NCBI GenBank assembly: GCA_017470095.1
Contig: JAFUFC010000019.1
Coordinates: 1-32,915, forward strand
Length of the DNA: 32,915 nt
Direction of reading: 5' to 3'
Origin: Clostridia bacterium
Lineage (GTDB): Bacteria; Bacillota; Clostridia; Christensenellales; Aristaeellaceae
Position numbers and translations under genes: made by a program. The notes under the pieces are model-generated. The model saw only the letters and a list, made by a program, of their open reading frames with translations, did no database searches and was not told where the DNA came from. Position 1 is the stretch's first letter, and each line of letters begins with the position of its first letter. Positions 15,703 to 23,131 of the stretch are shown here, piece by piece.

Positions 15703-17526
15703 ATGGCGAAATCATCCATTGAACTGGTTCCGGAAAAAGGCATTCTGGCCCATGGGAAGACTTGGGCATTCGATGCGTCTTTCCGCCCGTCCATCGTCTA
15801 TCAGGATGGCAGCGAAGTGTTGTTCGATACCGGCGCTGATATCCGCACATTGCCGCTGGTCAACGGCCTGGGAACGGGCGTCAAAACGATGTACCAGGGC
15901 TTTGCAGGCAAGGGCGATCTGCAATTTGAAACCAACGTGCTGGTGTACCCCGCCGGGGATCGGGTGGATTTCAGTTTCGTGATGCTGCGGGACGGAAAGG
16001 GCGCCATCCAGGAGGTGCGCTGGCCTGCGCCCCTTCAAGCGGATGGTGAAAATGCCTATGCCGTGCTGAACACCATGCAGGGGCAATTGCTGCCCAGCGC
16101 CTGGGCAGAAGCTGCATGTGAAAAGCTTCCCTTCGACGGGCAGATGTGCTCCGAAGCCGCCTATATGCCTTGGTGGGGCGAAATCACGCCCCAGGGCGGG
16201 TACCTGGCCTACGTCCGCTCCCCCTGGGATACCAAATACACCGTTTCTCATCCTGCCGGAGGCCCTACCCGCATTTTTGCCCGGCACCTGCCCTCTTTGG
16301 GCAAGATGGCGTATGAGCGCACGGTGTCCTTCTATTTCGTGCCCGCCGGCAGCGATTACGTTACCTTGTGTCAGCTGTATCGCTCCATCGCCGACGAGGA
16401 AGGAAAAGCAGTCACCTTGCGGGCAAAAGCGGCGGAGAATCCCAACGTGGAAAAGCTGATCGGCGCCTGCGTGATGCACGTGCCCGGGAAAAAGCACGTG
16501 GTGCCTGATTCCCGGTATTATGACCGGGAGCACCCCGAAAACAACGACAGCGTAACGCCCTTTAAGCACTGGTCTGAGCGGGTGCGGATGCTGAAGGAAA
16601 AAGGCGTTGACCAATTGTACCTCCATCAGGACGGCTGGGGACAGCCCGGTTATGATAACCAGCACCCGGATTATCTGCCGCCTTGTAGGGAAATGGGCGG
16701 CTGGGAAGGCATGAAGGAATTGTCCGACACCATGCGGGAATTGGGCTTCATGTTCGGCGTGCACGATCAGTACCGGGATTATTATCTGGACGCGCCCACT
16801 TACAACCCCGACCATGCCGCCCAGTCCGCGGACGGCAGCATCTACGGCCACGCCATATGGGCCGGAGGCAAGCAGAATTACCTGTGTGCCGCCCTGGCCC
16901 CTGCCTACGTAAAGCGGAATTTTGACCAGTTGTTCGACCACGGCATCCATCTGGAAGGCACATATTTGGACGTGTTCACCTGCAACGAAGCGGATGAGTG
17001 CGCCAATCCCCGCCACCGCATGACCCGGCAGCAATGCCTGCAATACCGGGCCCAATGCTTCCATTATCTGACCGCCCACCAAGTGGCTCCCTCTTCCGAA
17101 GAGGTGAACGACTGGGCCATGGCATCTCAGGTGTTCTGCCATTGGGCGCCCTACCTGACCGGCGCGGCCATTCCGGTGCCGCTGTTCAACCTGGTGTACC
17201 ACGATTGCGTGCTCATCCCCTGGATGATGCCCGCCGGAGAATGGGGCATTCCAGAAGGAACCACCGGCTTCCTGCAGTGCCTGCTCAACGGCGGCATGGG
17301 CTACATGAGCGAAACCGCCGAAGGAGAGGAATTGGCGGAAAACATCGCCCAGTGGCAAATTATCCGGGAGTTGCAGCGCCATGTGACCAAGGAAAAGATG
17401 ATTGCCCACGAGTTCTTAAACGAAAGCCGCACCCGCCAGCGCACAAAGTTTTCCGATGGCACCCAAGTGACGGTAGACTTTGAGCAAAACACCTACACCA
17501 TCGATTATTCGGAGGACGAAGCATGA
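15703..17526 (+). CDS. Putative TIM-barrel glycosidase-like protein
   Basis: This 607-aa protein has no signal peptide and is probably cytoplasmic. The N-terminal ~250 residues look beta-sandwich-like. The middle region looks like a TIM-barrel hydrolase: LYLHQDGWGQPGYD, a strand FMFGVHDQYRDYYLD, then GTYLDVFT with Asp423, and SSEEVNDW with Glu466/Glu467, a plausible nucleophile and acid/base pair. The style recalls uncharacterised relatives of GH101/GH129-type barrels, but I cannot assign a family or substrate. ATG 15703 is chosen because GAGAGGGGA lies about 9 nt upstream; the open frame further upstream runs through the terminator. Its TGA overlaps the next ATG. Confidence 0.75.
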   Translation: MAKSSIELVPEKGILAHGKTWAFDASFRPSIVYQDGSEVLFDTGADIRTLPLVNGLGTGVKTMYQGFAGKGDLQFETNVLVYPAGDRVDFSFVMLRDGKGAIQEVRWPAPLQADGENAYAVLNTMQGQLLPSAWAEAACEKLPFDGQMCSEAAYMPWWGEITPQGGYLAYVRSPWDTKYTVSHPAGGPTRIFARHLPSLGKMAYERTVSFYFVPAGSDYVTLCQLYRSIADEEGKAVTLRAKAAENPNVEKLIGACVMHVPGKKHVVPDSRYYDREHPENNDSVTPFKHWSERVRMLKEKGVDQLYLHQDGWGQPGYDNQHPDYLPPCREMGGWEGMKELSDTMRELGFMFGVHDQYRDYYLDAPTYNPDHAAQSADGSIYGHAIWAGGKQNYLCAALAPAYVKRNFDQLFDHGIHLEGTYLDVFTCNEADECANPRHRMTRQQCLQYRAQCFHYLTAHQVAPSSEEVNDWAMASQVFCHWAPYLTGAAIPVPLFNLVYHDCVLIPWMMPAGEWGIPEGTTGFLQCLLNGGMGYMSETAEGEELAENIAQWQIIRELQRHVTKEKMIAHEFLNESRTRQRTKFSDGTQVTVDFEQNTYTIDYSEDEA

Positions 17527-19574
17527 GCACATTGATGATTGCCCCGTATTGGATGCCCGGCGCGTCCCTGGGAAAGGAAAATCCCCTGCCGGACCTAAAA
17601 GGCGTAGGCGATGCCCATGAGCACATTGAAATCGACCATGAAACGGTGACCGATGAAGAAGCCCGCTACATGGGCTGGGGACGAATTCACAGCATCCTGC
17701 CCTACACCATCCAGGACGGCTATGGCCGCGCGCGCCGCCGCCGCTCCTTCCCTGCCGCTATTCTGGAAAACGAGCATTTGAAAGCCGTGTTCATCCTGAA
17801 TTTGGGCGGAAGGTTGTGGTCCCTGTACGATAAAGACAAGGGACGCGAATTGCTCCACCGCAATCCCGTGTTCCAGCCCGCTAACCTGGCCCTGCGCAAC
17901 GCCTGGTTCTCCGGCGGCGTGGAATGGAACTGCGGCATCATTGGCCACACGCCCTTCACGGCGGATGATCTATGCGCGGAAACCCTTTCCCTATCCGACG
18001 GCACGCCGGTGCTGCGCATGTTCCAGTACGAGCGGGTGCGCCATTTACTCTACCGGGTGGAAGCGTTCCTGCCCGACGGCGCAAAGGAATTGTACGTCCG
18101 GGTGCGCATTGATAACGCCCGGCAGGAGGATACCGCCGTCTACTGGTGGAGCAACATGGCTGTGGACGAACGGGAGGACGTGCGGGTGCTGGTGCCCGCG
18201 CAGAAGGCGTTCCGCTACGGCTATGGCGGCAAATTATCGAAGGTGCCGGTGCCCTATATGACCGTGGAAGCCGACAAGCTCCGGGGCGACGCCGCCCGGC
18301 TGGCCCGGAAAAACGGCGGCACCCTGGATTGGGATATTTCCCACACTACGGGCCTGCCCCAGGCCATGGATTTCTTCTTTGACGTCCCGAAAACGGCTCG
18401 GCCTTTCATCGCCGCTTTGAACAAGGACGGCTACGGCATGTGCCAGACCTCCACCGGCGAATTGCGGGGAAGGAAGCTGTTCGTCTGGGGCATGGGCCGG
18501 GGCGGACGGCACTGGCAATCCTTCCTTTCAAAGCCCGGCAGCGCGTATATTGAATTGCAATCCGGCCTGGCTCACACCCAATTGGAGCATCTGCCCATGG
18601 CCGCCGGCGCGTCCATCAGCTGGCTGGAATCCTACGGCCCCATTCAAGCTGACGCTGCCGCCGCCCAGGATGCCGACTGGGACAAGGCCGTGTCCGCTGC
18701 AGCCAAGGCGTTGGATACGCAGCGCCCCGGCGAAGCGCTGGAAAAATACCATGATCAAATCAAGCGGGAATTGGACGGCGCCGCCGGCAGGGTCGTCCAC
18801 CGGGGCATGGGCTTTGCCCGGGCGGAAAAAGCGCTGCTGGGCGATGCGTTCGATCTCTGTGGCCTGCCCCTTGCCGCCATGCGCCGGGGCAAGGCGGAAA
18901 TTCCCTGGCTCTCGCTGGCGCAAAAGGGCATGTTTCCCTGCCCCGCTCCTTTGGAGGAACCCGTCAGCTATCAGATTGGCCCCGAATGGGAATCGGCCCT
19001 GCGAAAGGCCGTCGCGTCCGGCGGTAGCGATCACTGGTATGCCCACTATCAACTGGGTGTGATGGCGGCCCACCAGAACGAATGGACAGAGGCACAAAAG
19101 GAATTTGAACTGTCGCTTTCCCAGGCAGAAAACCCCTGGGCCATGCGGTGCCTGTCCTTGTGCGCATCCCAAGCAGGAAATCAGGAGGCGGCGGCGAATT
19201 GGATGCTGGAAGCCGCTACCATGAAGCCCATTCGTCCATTGACGGTGGAAGCCATGGAGCTGCTGCTAAATGCTCAACGATTCGAGGATATGCTGTCGCT
19301 TTACGCCCACTTGTCCCCTGCCTTGCAAAAGGACGGCCGCCTGATGGCCTATCACGCGGCGGCGCTGCTTCGGCTGGGCCGCTTGAATGAAGCGGAAAAA
19401 GTGCTGCAAGGCCCCATCGTACTCACCGATGTGCGAGAAGGCAATAACCTGCTCACCGATCTTTGGTTCGAGGCGGCAGCCCTGCGGCAATTCGGGAAAG
19501 CGGATGAAGCAGCCCGCGCCTGGGCAGAGGAGCATGTGCCCGTGCCGGAGCATCTGGATTTTCGCATGAGATAA
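17523..19574 (+). CDS. DUF5107-like protein with C-terminal TPR-type repeats
   Basis: This 683-aa protein starts on an ATGA overlap with the glycosidase-like gene. Residues ~40-400 resemble the DUF5107 beta-sandwich, with the telltale LGGRLWSLYDKDKGRELLHRN, NPVFQPANLALRNAW and FSGGVEWN stretches. Proteins of this kind sit in glycan-utilisation loci and resemble galactose-mutarotase-like folds. Residues ~510-670 are helical and repeat-like (YAHYQLGVMAAHQNEWTEAQ, LLRLGRLNEAEKVL), consistent with TPRs. No signal peptide is seen. It is likely a cytoplasmic partner in breakdown of the imported sugar; its activity is unknown. Confidence 0.8.
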   Translation: MSTLMIAPYWMPGASLGKENPLPDLKGVGDAHEHIEIDHETVTDEEARYMGWGRIHSILPYTIQDGYGRARRRRSFPAAILENEHLKAVFILNLGGRLWSLYDKDKGRELLHRNPVFQPANLALRNAWFSGGVEWNCGIIGHTPFTADDLCAETLSLSDGTPVLRMFQYERVRHLLYRVEAFLPDGAKELYVRVRIDNARQEDTAVYWWSNMAVDEREDVRVLVPAQKAFRYGYGGKLSKVPVPYMTVEADKLRGDAARLARKNGGTLDWDISHTTGLPQAMDFFFDVPKTARPFIAALNKDGYGMCQTSTGELRGRKLFVWGMGRGGRHWQSFLSKPGSAYIELQSGLAHTQLEHLPMAAGASISWLESYGPIQADAAAAQDADWDKAVSAAAKALDTQRPGEALEKYHDQIKRELDGAAGRVVHRGMGFARAEKALLGDAFDLCGLPLAAMRRGKAEIPWLSLAQKGMFPCPAPLEEPVSYQIGPEWESALRKAVASGGSDHWYAHYQLGVMAAHQNEWTEAQKEFELSLSQAENPWAMRCLSLCASQAGNQEAAANWMLEAATMKPIRPLTVEAMELLLNAQRFEDMLSLYAHLSPALQKDGRLMAYHAAALLRLGRLNEAEKVLQGPIVLTDVREGNNLLTDLWFEAAALRQFGKADEAARAWAEEHVPVPEHLDFRMR

Positions 19575-19596
19575 CACACACCAGGAGGAAGAAACG

Positions 19597-20856
19597 ATGG
19601 ACAGACCGATTACCGTGGCAGTAGCCGGCTGCGGCTCCCGCGGCCAGGATACATACTCGAAAATTTTAATGGAATTGCCGGATAAGGCGCGCATCGTGGC
19701 GGCGGCGGACATTGACCCGGAAAAGCTGGCCGGCATGCGCAAATTGACCGGCATGAAAGAAGACGCCTGCTACGCTTCGGCGGAGGAAATGCTTCAGCAG
19801 CCTAAATTGGCCGATGTGATGCTGATCTGCACACCCGACCGGTGCCACTACGAAGAAGCCAAGGCCGCGCTGCTGAAGGATTACGATCTGCTTTTGGAAA
19901 AGCCCATCGCACCCATCGCCGAGCAGTGCAAAGAATTATCCGATATTGCTTTAGAACGCGGCCGAAAAGTGGCCGTGTGCCATGTGCTGCGCTACACCGC
20001 GTTCTACCAGAAAATCAGGGAGCTGATCGCCTCCGGCGTCATCGGCGATACGGTGAACGTGCAGGCCATCGAGCAGGTATGCTACTGGCACCAGGCCCAT
20101 TCCTTCGTGCGCGGCAACTGGCGCAATGCGGAAATGTCCTCCTGCATGATATTGCAAAAATGCTGCCACGACATGGATATTCTTCTGTGGCTCACCGGCA
20201 AGCACTGCAAGCGCGTTTCTTCCTTTGGGGATTTGCATTTGTTCAAGGAATCCCAGGCCCCCGAGGGCAGCGCCGATCGGTGCGTCAACTGCGCGGTGGC
20301 GCCCAAATGCCCCTATAACGCCGTGGATTTTTACCTGGATGAATTCCGCCGTTCCGGCGATGATTGGCCCCAAAACGTGGTTGCCTTTGAGCCCACGGAG
20401 GAAAAACTGATGGACGCGCTGCGCACGGGCCCCTACGGACGCTGCGTGTACCGGTGCGACAACGACGTGGTGGACCATCAGGTGGTTAACCTGGAATTGG
20501 AGGACGGCGCCACCGTCAACTTCACCATGACCGCTTTCACCGCCCACGGCGGCCGGAACATCCGCGTAGGCGGCACCATGGGCGAAATTGAGGGCGACAT
20601 GAAAAAGAACATCATCAAGGTGATGCGCTATGGCCAGCCCGACGAGATCATTGACGTGCGCACATTGACTGACGATTTCTCTGGCCACGGCGGCGGTGAC
20701 GCAAGGCTGGTGCGGGAATTTGTAGACCTGGTGCGGGGCGATATCGGCGTCACCGGCACCCTCACTTCCATTGACCGCTCTGTGGAAAGCCACTTGGTGG
20801 CCCTGGCCGCGGAAGAATCTCGGAAGCAAAACGGCCAGGTGATCGCCCTGCGCTGA
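19597..20856 (+). CDS. Gfo/Idh/MocA-family oxidoreductase with Cys-rich insertion
   Basis: This 419-aa NAD(P)-dependent oxidoreductase has a Rossmann start VAVAGCGSRGQDTY (residues 7-20), the EKP motif at 101-103 and the His-Asp pair H191-D192 in the catalytic region. A Cys-rich insertion carries Cys229-x2-Cys232-x5-Cys238 and Cys283-x3-Cys287, followed by DNDVVDHQVVN, a subgroup I recognise but whose metal content I cannot prove. AGGAGG lies 8 nt upstream of the ATG, 22 nt after the DUF5107-like gene. It probably oxidises or epimerises a sugar or sugar derivative released by the two preceding proteins. Confidence 0.88.
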   Translation: MDRPITVAVAGCGSRGQDTYSKILMELPDKARIVAAADIDPEKLAGMRKLTGMKEDACYASAEEMLQQPKLADVMLICTPDRCHYEEAKAALLKDYDLLLEKPIAPIAEQCKELSDIALERGRKVAVCHVLRYTAFYQKIRELIASGVIGDTVNVQAIEQVCYWHQAHSFVRGNWRNAEMSSCMILQKCCHDMDILLWLTGKHCKRVSSFGDLHLFKESQAPEGSADRCVNCAVAPKCPYNAVDFYLDEFRRSGDDWPQNVVAFEPTEEKLMDALRTGPYGRCVYRCDNDVVDHQVVNLELEDGATVNFTMTAFTAHGGRNIRVGGTMGEIEGDMKKNIIKVMRYGQPDEIIDVRTLTDDFSGHGGGDARLVREFVDLVRGDIGVTGTLTSIDRSVESHLVALAAEESRKQNGQVIALR

Positions 20857-20886
20857 TTCGGTCACGGCAAACACTCCATCAAAAAA

Positions 20887-20918
20887 GCCAGAGGAGAAGC
20901 GTCCTCTGGCTTTTCTTT
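20887..20918. terminator. Bidirectional intrinsic terminator
   Basis: GCCAGAGGA (20887-20895) pairs with TCCTCTGGC (20902-20910). It is flanked by TTTTCTTTAT on the right and AAAAAA on the left, so it can end both the plus-strand oxidoreductase transcript and the converging DUF362 transcript. Confidence 0.9.
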
Positions 20919-20940
20919 ATTTGGGCTTGGCAGGAAGGCC

Positions 20941-21999
20941 TTATTCGCCTTGCTCCATGGCCGCCAACATCTGGGCCCGGCGCAGGGCCGTTTCGGGCAG
21001 CTCCACAAAAGGCACCACACCCTGCACGGCATCCGCAGGCTGGATTTCAGCATCCGCATGGTCGGTGTCGATCAATGTATACCGATTGTTGCCCATACCC
21101 AGTTCCTTCATGTAGGACAACTGGCGCAGCCCGTGGCGGCTGGTGATGCGCTCCCGCAGGGTGGCGCCATCTTCCTCACTCAGCGCCCAGATCAGATCGA
21201 TGCAGGCCTGATCCAGGGCCAAAATATCCCGGGAAGCCAGGATGCCGATATTGGGCGTAACCACCTTTTCAGCCAGGCAGCCCGCGCAGTCGCAATCCAC
21301 GCTCATGTTGCGCATCACGTTCACAAAGGTAATCTTCTCTCCAAAGTGATCCACCGTTGCCTTAGTGGATTCGGCGATGCGCTCCATCAATTCCTCTTCG
21401 GCGATGGACCACATATCGTCAGATCCTTTTGCTGTGTGGATCATGGCTTTGCCGATTTTTCCATCGGCACAGCCAATGCCAATGTTCTTGTTGCTGCCGC
21501 CGAAGCCGCCCATGGTGTGGCCCTTAAAATGAGTGAGCACCACCAGGGAATCATAGTTGAGCATGGATTTACCCACGCTCATTTCGGTGAACCACTTGCC
21601 GCCTTTCACCGGCAGCATGGCTGTACCTTCAGCGTCGGTGATATCTACGGGGCAGAAGGTCCAGCCGTTCACCTTCAGGGTTTCCAGGTGCTTTTCAGTG
21701 GTGTCCCGGTCGCCCTCGTAATAGGTGTTGGTTTCAATGATGGTGGCATCCGGCAGATCCTGCTTCACCAGGTTTTCCACCCAGGCATGGGGAATGATAT
21801 TGGGGCCGTGCTTTTCGCCGGTATGCAGCTTGATGGCCACCTTACCGCCGATATTTTCATTCACCCGTTCATACAGCTTTTTCAGGCCCTTTTCGGACAG
21901 ATCCCGGGTGAAATACACCACCGATTGTTCTCCATCCCGCTCATTCATCGGCACGTAATGATCGCCGCCGATGCCGGGCGTTTTGTTCATTTCGCTCAC
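20941..21999 (-). CDS. DUF362 domain-containing protein
   Basis: This 352-aa protein has the DUF362 pattern: VAIKLHTGEKHG near residue 55, an internal VVLTHFKGHTMGGFGGSNKN block and the IGCADGK region. It has Cys236-x-Cys238-x2-Cys241 (VDCDCAGC) but not the two CxxCxxCxxxC ferredoxin motifs seen in many relatives. The start is GTG 21999 with AAGGAGGT 6 nt upstream; an in-frame ATG three codons later is too far from the SD. It is a single-gene unit with its own promoter and terminator. Function is not established; an iron-sulfur-related role is only suggested by the cysteines. Confidence 0.85.
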   Translation of the reverse strand: MSEMNKTPGIGGDHYVPMNERDGEQSVVYFTRDLSEKGLKKLYERVNENIGGKVAIKLHTGEKHGPNIIPHAWVENLVKQDLPDATIIETNTYYEGDRDTTEKHLETLKVNGWTFCPVDITDAEGTAMLPVKGGKWFTEMSVGKSMLNYDSLVVLTHFKGHTMGGFGGSNKNIGIGCADGKIGKAMIHTAKGSDDMWSIAEEELMERIAESTKATVDHFGEKITFVNVMRNMSVDCDCAGCLAEKVVTPNIGILASRDILALDQACIDLIWALSEEDGATLRERITSRHGLRQLSYMKELGMGNNRYTLIDTDHADAEIQPADAVQGVVPFVELPETALRRAQMLAAMEQGE

Positions 22000-22033
22000 G
22001 GGAATACCTCCTTCACTGATCTCGGTATTTTAG

Positions 22034-22062
22034 ATTATACCCGAAAGTTTCAATCTTCGCAA
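22034..22062 (-). promoter_or_regulatory. Promoter of the DUF362 gene
   Basis: On the minus strand TTGCGA (22062-22057), 17 nt, TATAAT (22039-22034). The leader is about 30 nt and leads straight to the AAGGAGGT site. Confidence 0.75.
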
Positions 22063-22072
22063 GGCGACGCGC

Positions 22073-22101
22073 AAAAAAAGCAGCTGCGTTGCCACAGCTG
22101 C
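22073..22101 (-). terminator. Terminator of the TRAP-TAXI operon
   Basis: On the minus strand GCAGCTG (22101-22095) pairs with CAGCTGC (22086-22080), followed by TTTTTTT. It lies 18 nt beyond the binding-protein stop. Confidence 0.85.
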
Positions 22102-22118
22102 CTGATAATCATTTCGTT

Positions 22119-23066
22119 TTAGTCGATCAAACCAATTTCCCGATAATACCGGGCGGCGCCGTCATGCAGCGGCACGCCGGCCAGGTCCTCGCAGGCTTTC
22201 GTAGGGTCGGCGGCCCGCAGGGCGGCAAAATCGTTGGTCAGGCTGTCCCAGTTCTCCCAAAATACCTTGGTCATCTGGTAGGCGGTTTCCTCATCCACGT
22301 CAGGGGTCAGGAACAAAGTCAATTTCACGGCGGAGGTGGGCACATCCTCATCCTGGCCCGCATAGGTGCCGGCGGGGATGGTGTAGCTGGCATACCAGGG
22401 ATAATCCGCCTTCATAGCGTCCACTACTTCGGCAGGGATGGGCAGCAGCTTGGCGTCGCTGCTGGTCAAAATCTGGGTAACGCCGGAATTGGGCGCGCCC
22501 GCCATAATCCACGCGCCGTCCAGCTGCTTATTCTGAATAGCGTCAGCGGAAGAGGACACATCCATGTACTCGGTCTTCATATCATCCAAGGTCAGGTTGG
22601 CGGTGGCCAAATGATGAACTGCTTCATCAATGGTGGTGGAGCCGGCAGCGCCCACGGAGAAATGCTTGCCAACGAAATCGGCAAAGGAATGAATGCCGCT
22701 GTCCTTGGTCACAACCACCTGATTGGGGTTATAGTACAGACCAGCGAAAATGCGAATATCAGGATTGGCATCGCCTTCAAAAGCGTCGGTGCCCATCATG
22801 GACTGATACACCAAATTGGCATTGGCAATGCCGATCTGGGCATCGCCATCCTTGGCCTGGTTCAGGTTGTCCACGCCGCCGCCGGAAGGCGTCGCCACGG
22901 CGCGCATGCCTTCGATGTTGTCGTTCCACAGCTTGGTCACGGCCACGCTGATGGCGTAGAAGGTACCAGCGGTGCCCGCGGTGACAAAGTTGATATCGGC
23001 GGCCATGGCGGGCACGGCGGCGCAAAGCATCACGGCGCACAGGAAAAGGGCGGTCAGTTTTTTCAT
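22119..23066 (-). CDS. TAXI-family TRAP transporter solute-binding protein
   Basis: Substrate receptor (315 aa) of a TRAP transporter. After a signal peptide (MKKLTALFLCAVMLCAAVPAMA, cleavage likely after AMA at residue 22) the mature start reads ADINFVTAGTAGTFYAISVAV. This is the TAXI signature region, followed by ATPSGGGVDNLNQAKDGDAQIGI. Cysteines occur inside the hydrophobic core, but the AMA site looks more like signal peptidase I than a lipobox. CGAGGA lies 8 nt upstream of the ATG. It is 65 nt downstream of the fused permease. TAXI receptors bind small carboxylates such as glutamate or succinate-type acids; the ligand here is unknown. Confidence 0.93.
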   Translation of the reverse strand: MKKLTALFLCAVMLCAAVPAMAADINFVTAGTAGTFYAISVAVTKLWNDNIEGMRAVATPSGGGVDNLNQAKDGDAQIGIANANLVYQSMMGTDAFEGDANPDIRIFAGLYYNPNQVVVTKDSGIHSFADFVGKHFSVGAAGSTTIDEAVHHLATANLTLDDMKTEYMDVSSSADAIQNKQLDGAWIMAGAPNSGVTQILTSSDAKLLPIPAEVVDAMKADYPWYASYTIPAGTYAGQDEDVPTSAVKLTLFLTPDVDEETAYQMTKVFWENWDSLTNDFAALRAADPTKACEDLAGVPLHDGAARYYREIGLID

Positions 23067-23131
23067 AGATCATTCCTCGCTTTCCAATGAAAATAAAATT
23101 GATTGAGCGCCTTTCGGCGTAGAATCCTGAT

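Noticed and set aside
15712-17409. Long open frame (565 codons) on the minus strand opposite the TIM-barrel gene, and similar ones opposite carB (3875-5086), the ABC receptor (14018-15541) and the kinase (10242-11747).
   Set aside because: They mirror well-supported genes, have His/Gly/Gln/Val-rich low-information products, no SD or promoter, and arise from the codon bias of the sense gene.
11841-20856. Missing ABC ATPase as evidence of a broken transporter.
   Set aside because: Many CUT1 systems share one ATPase encoded elsewhere, so absence from the operon is normal.
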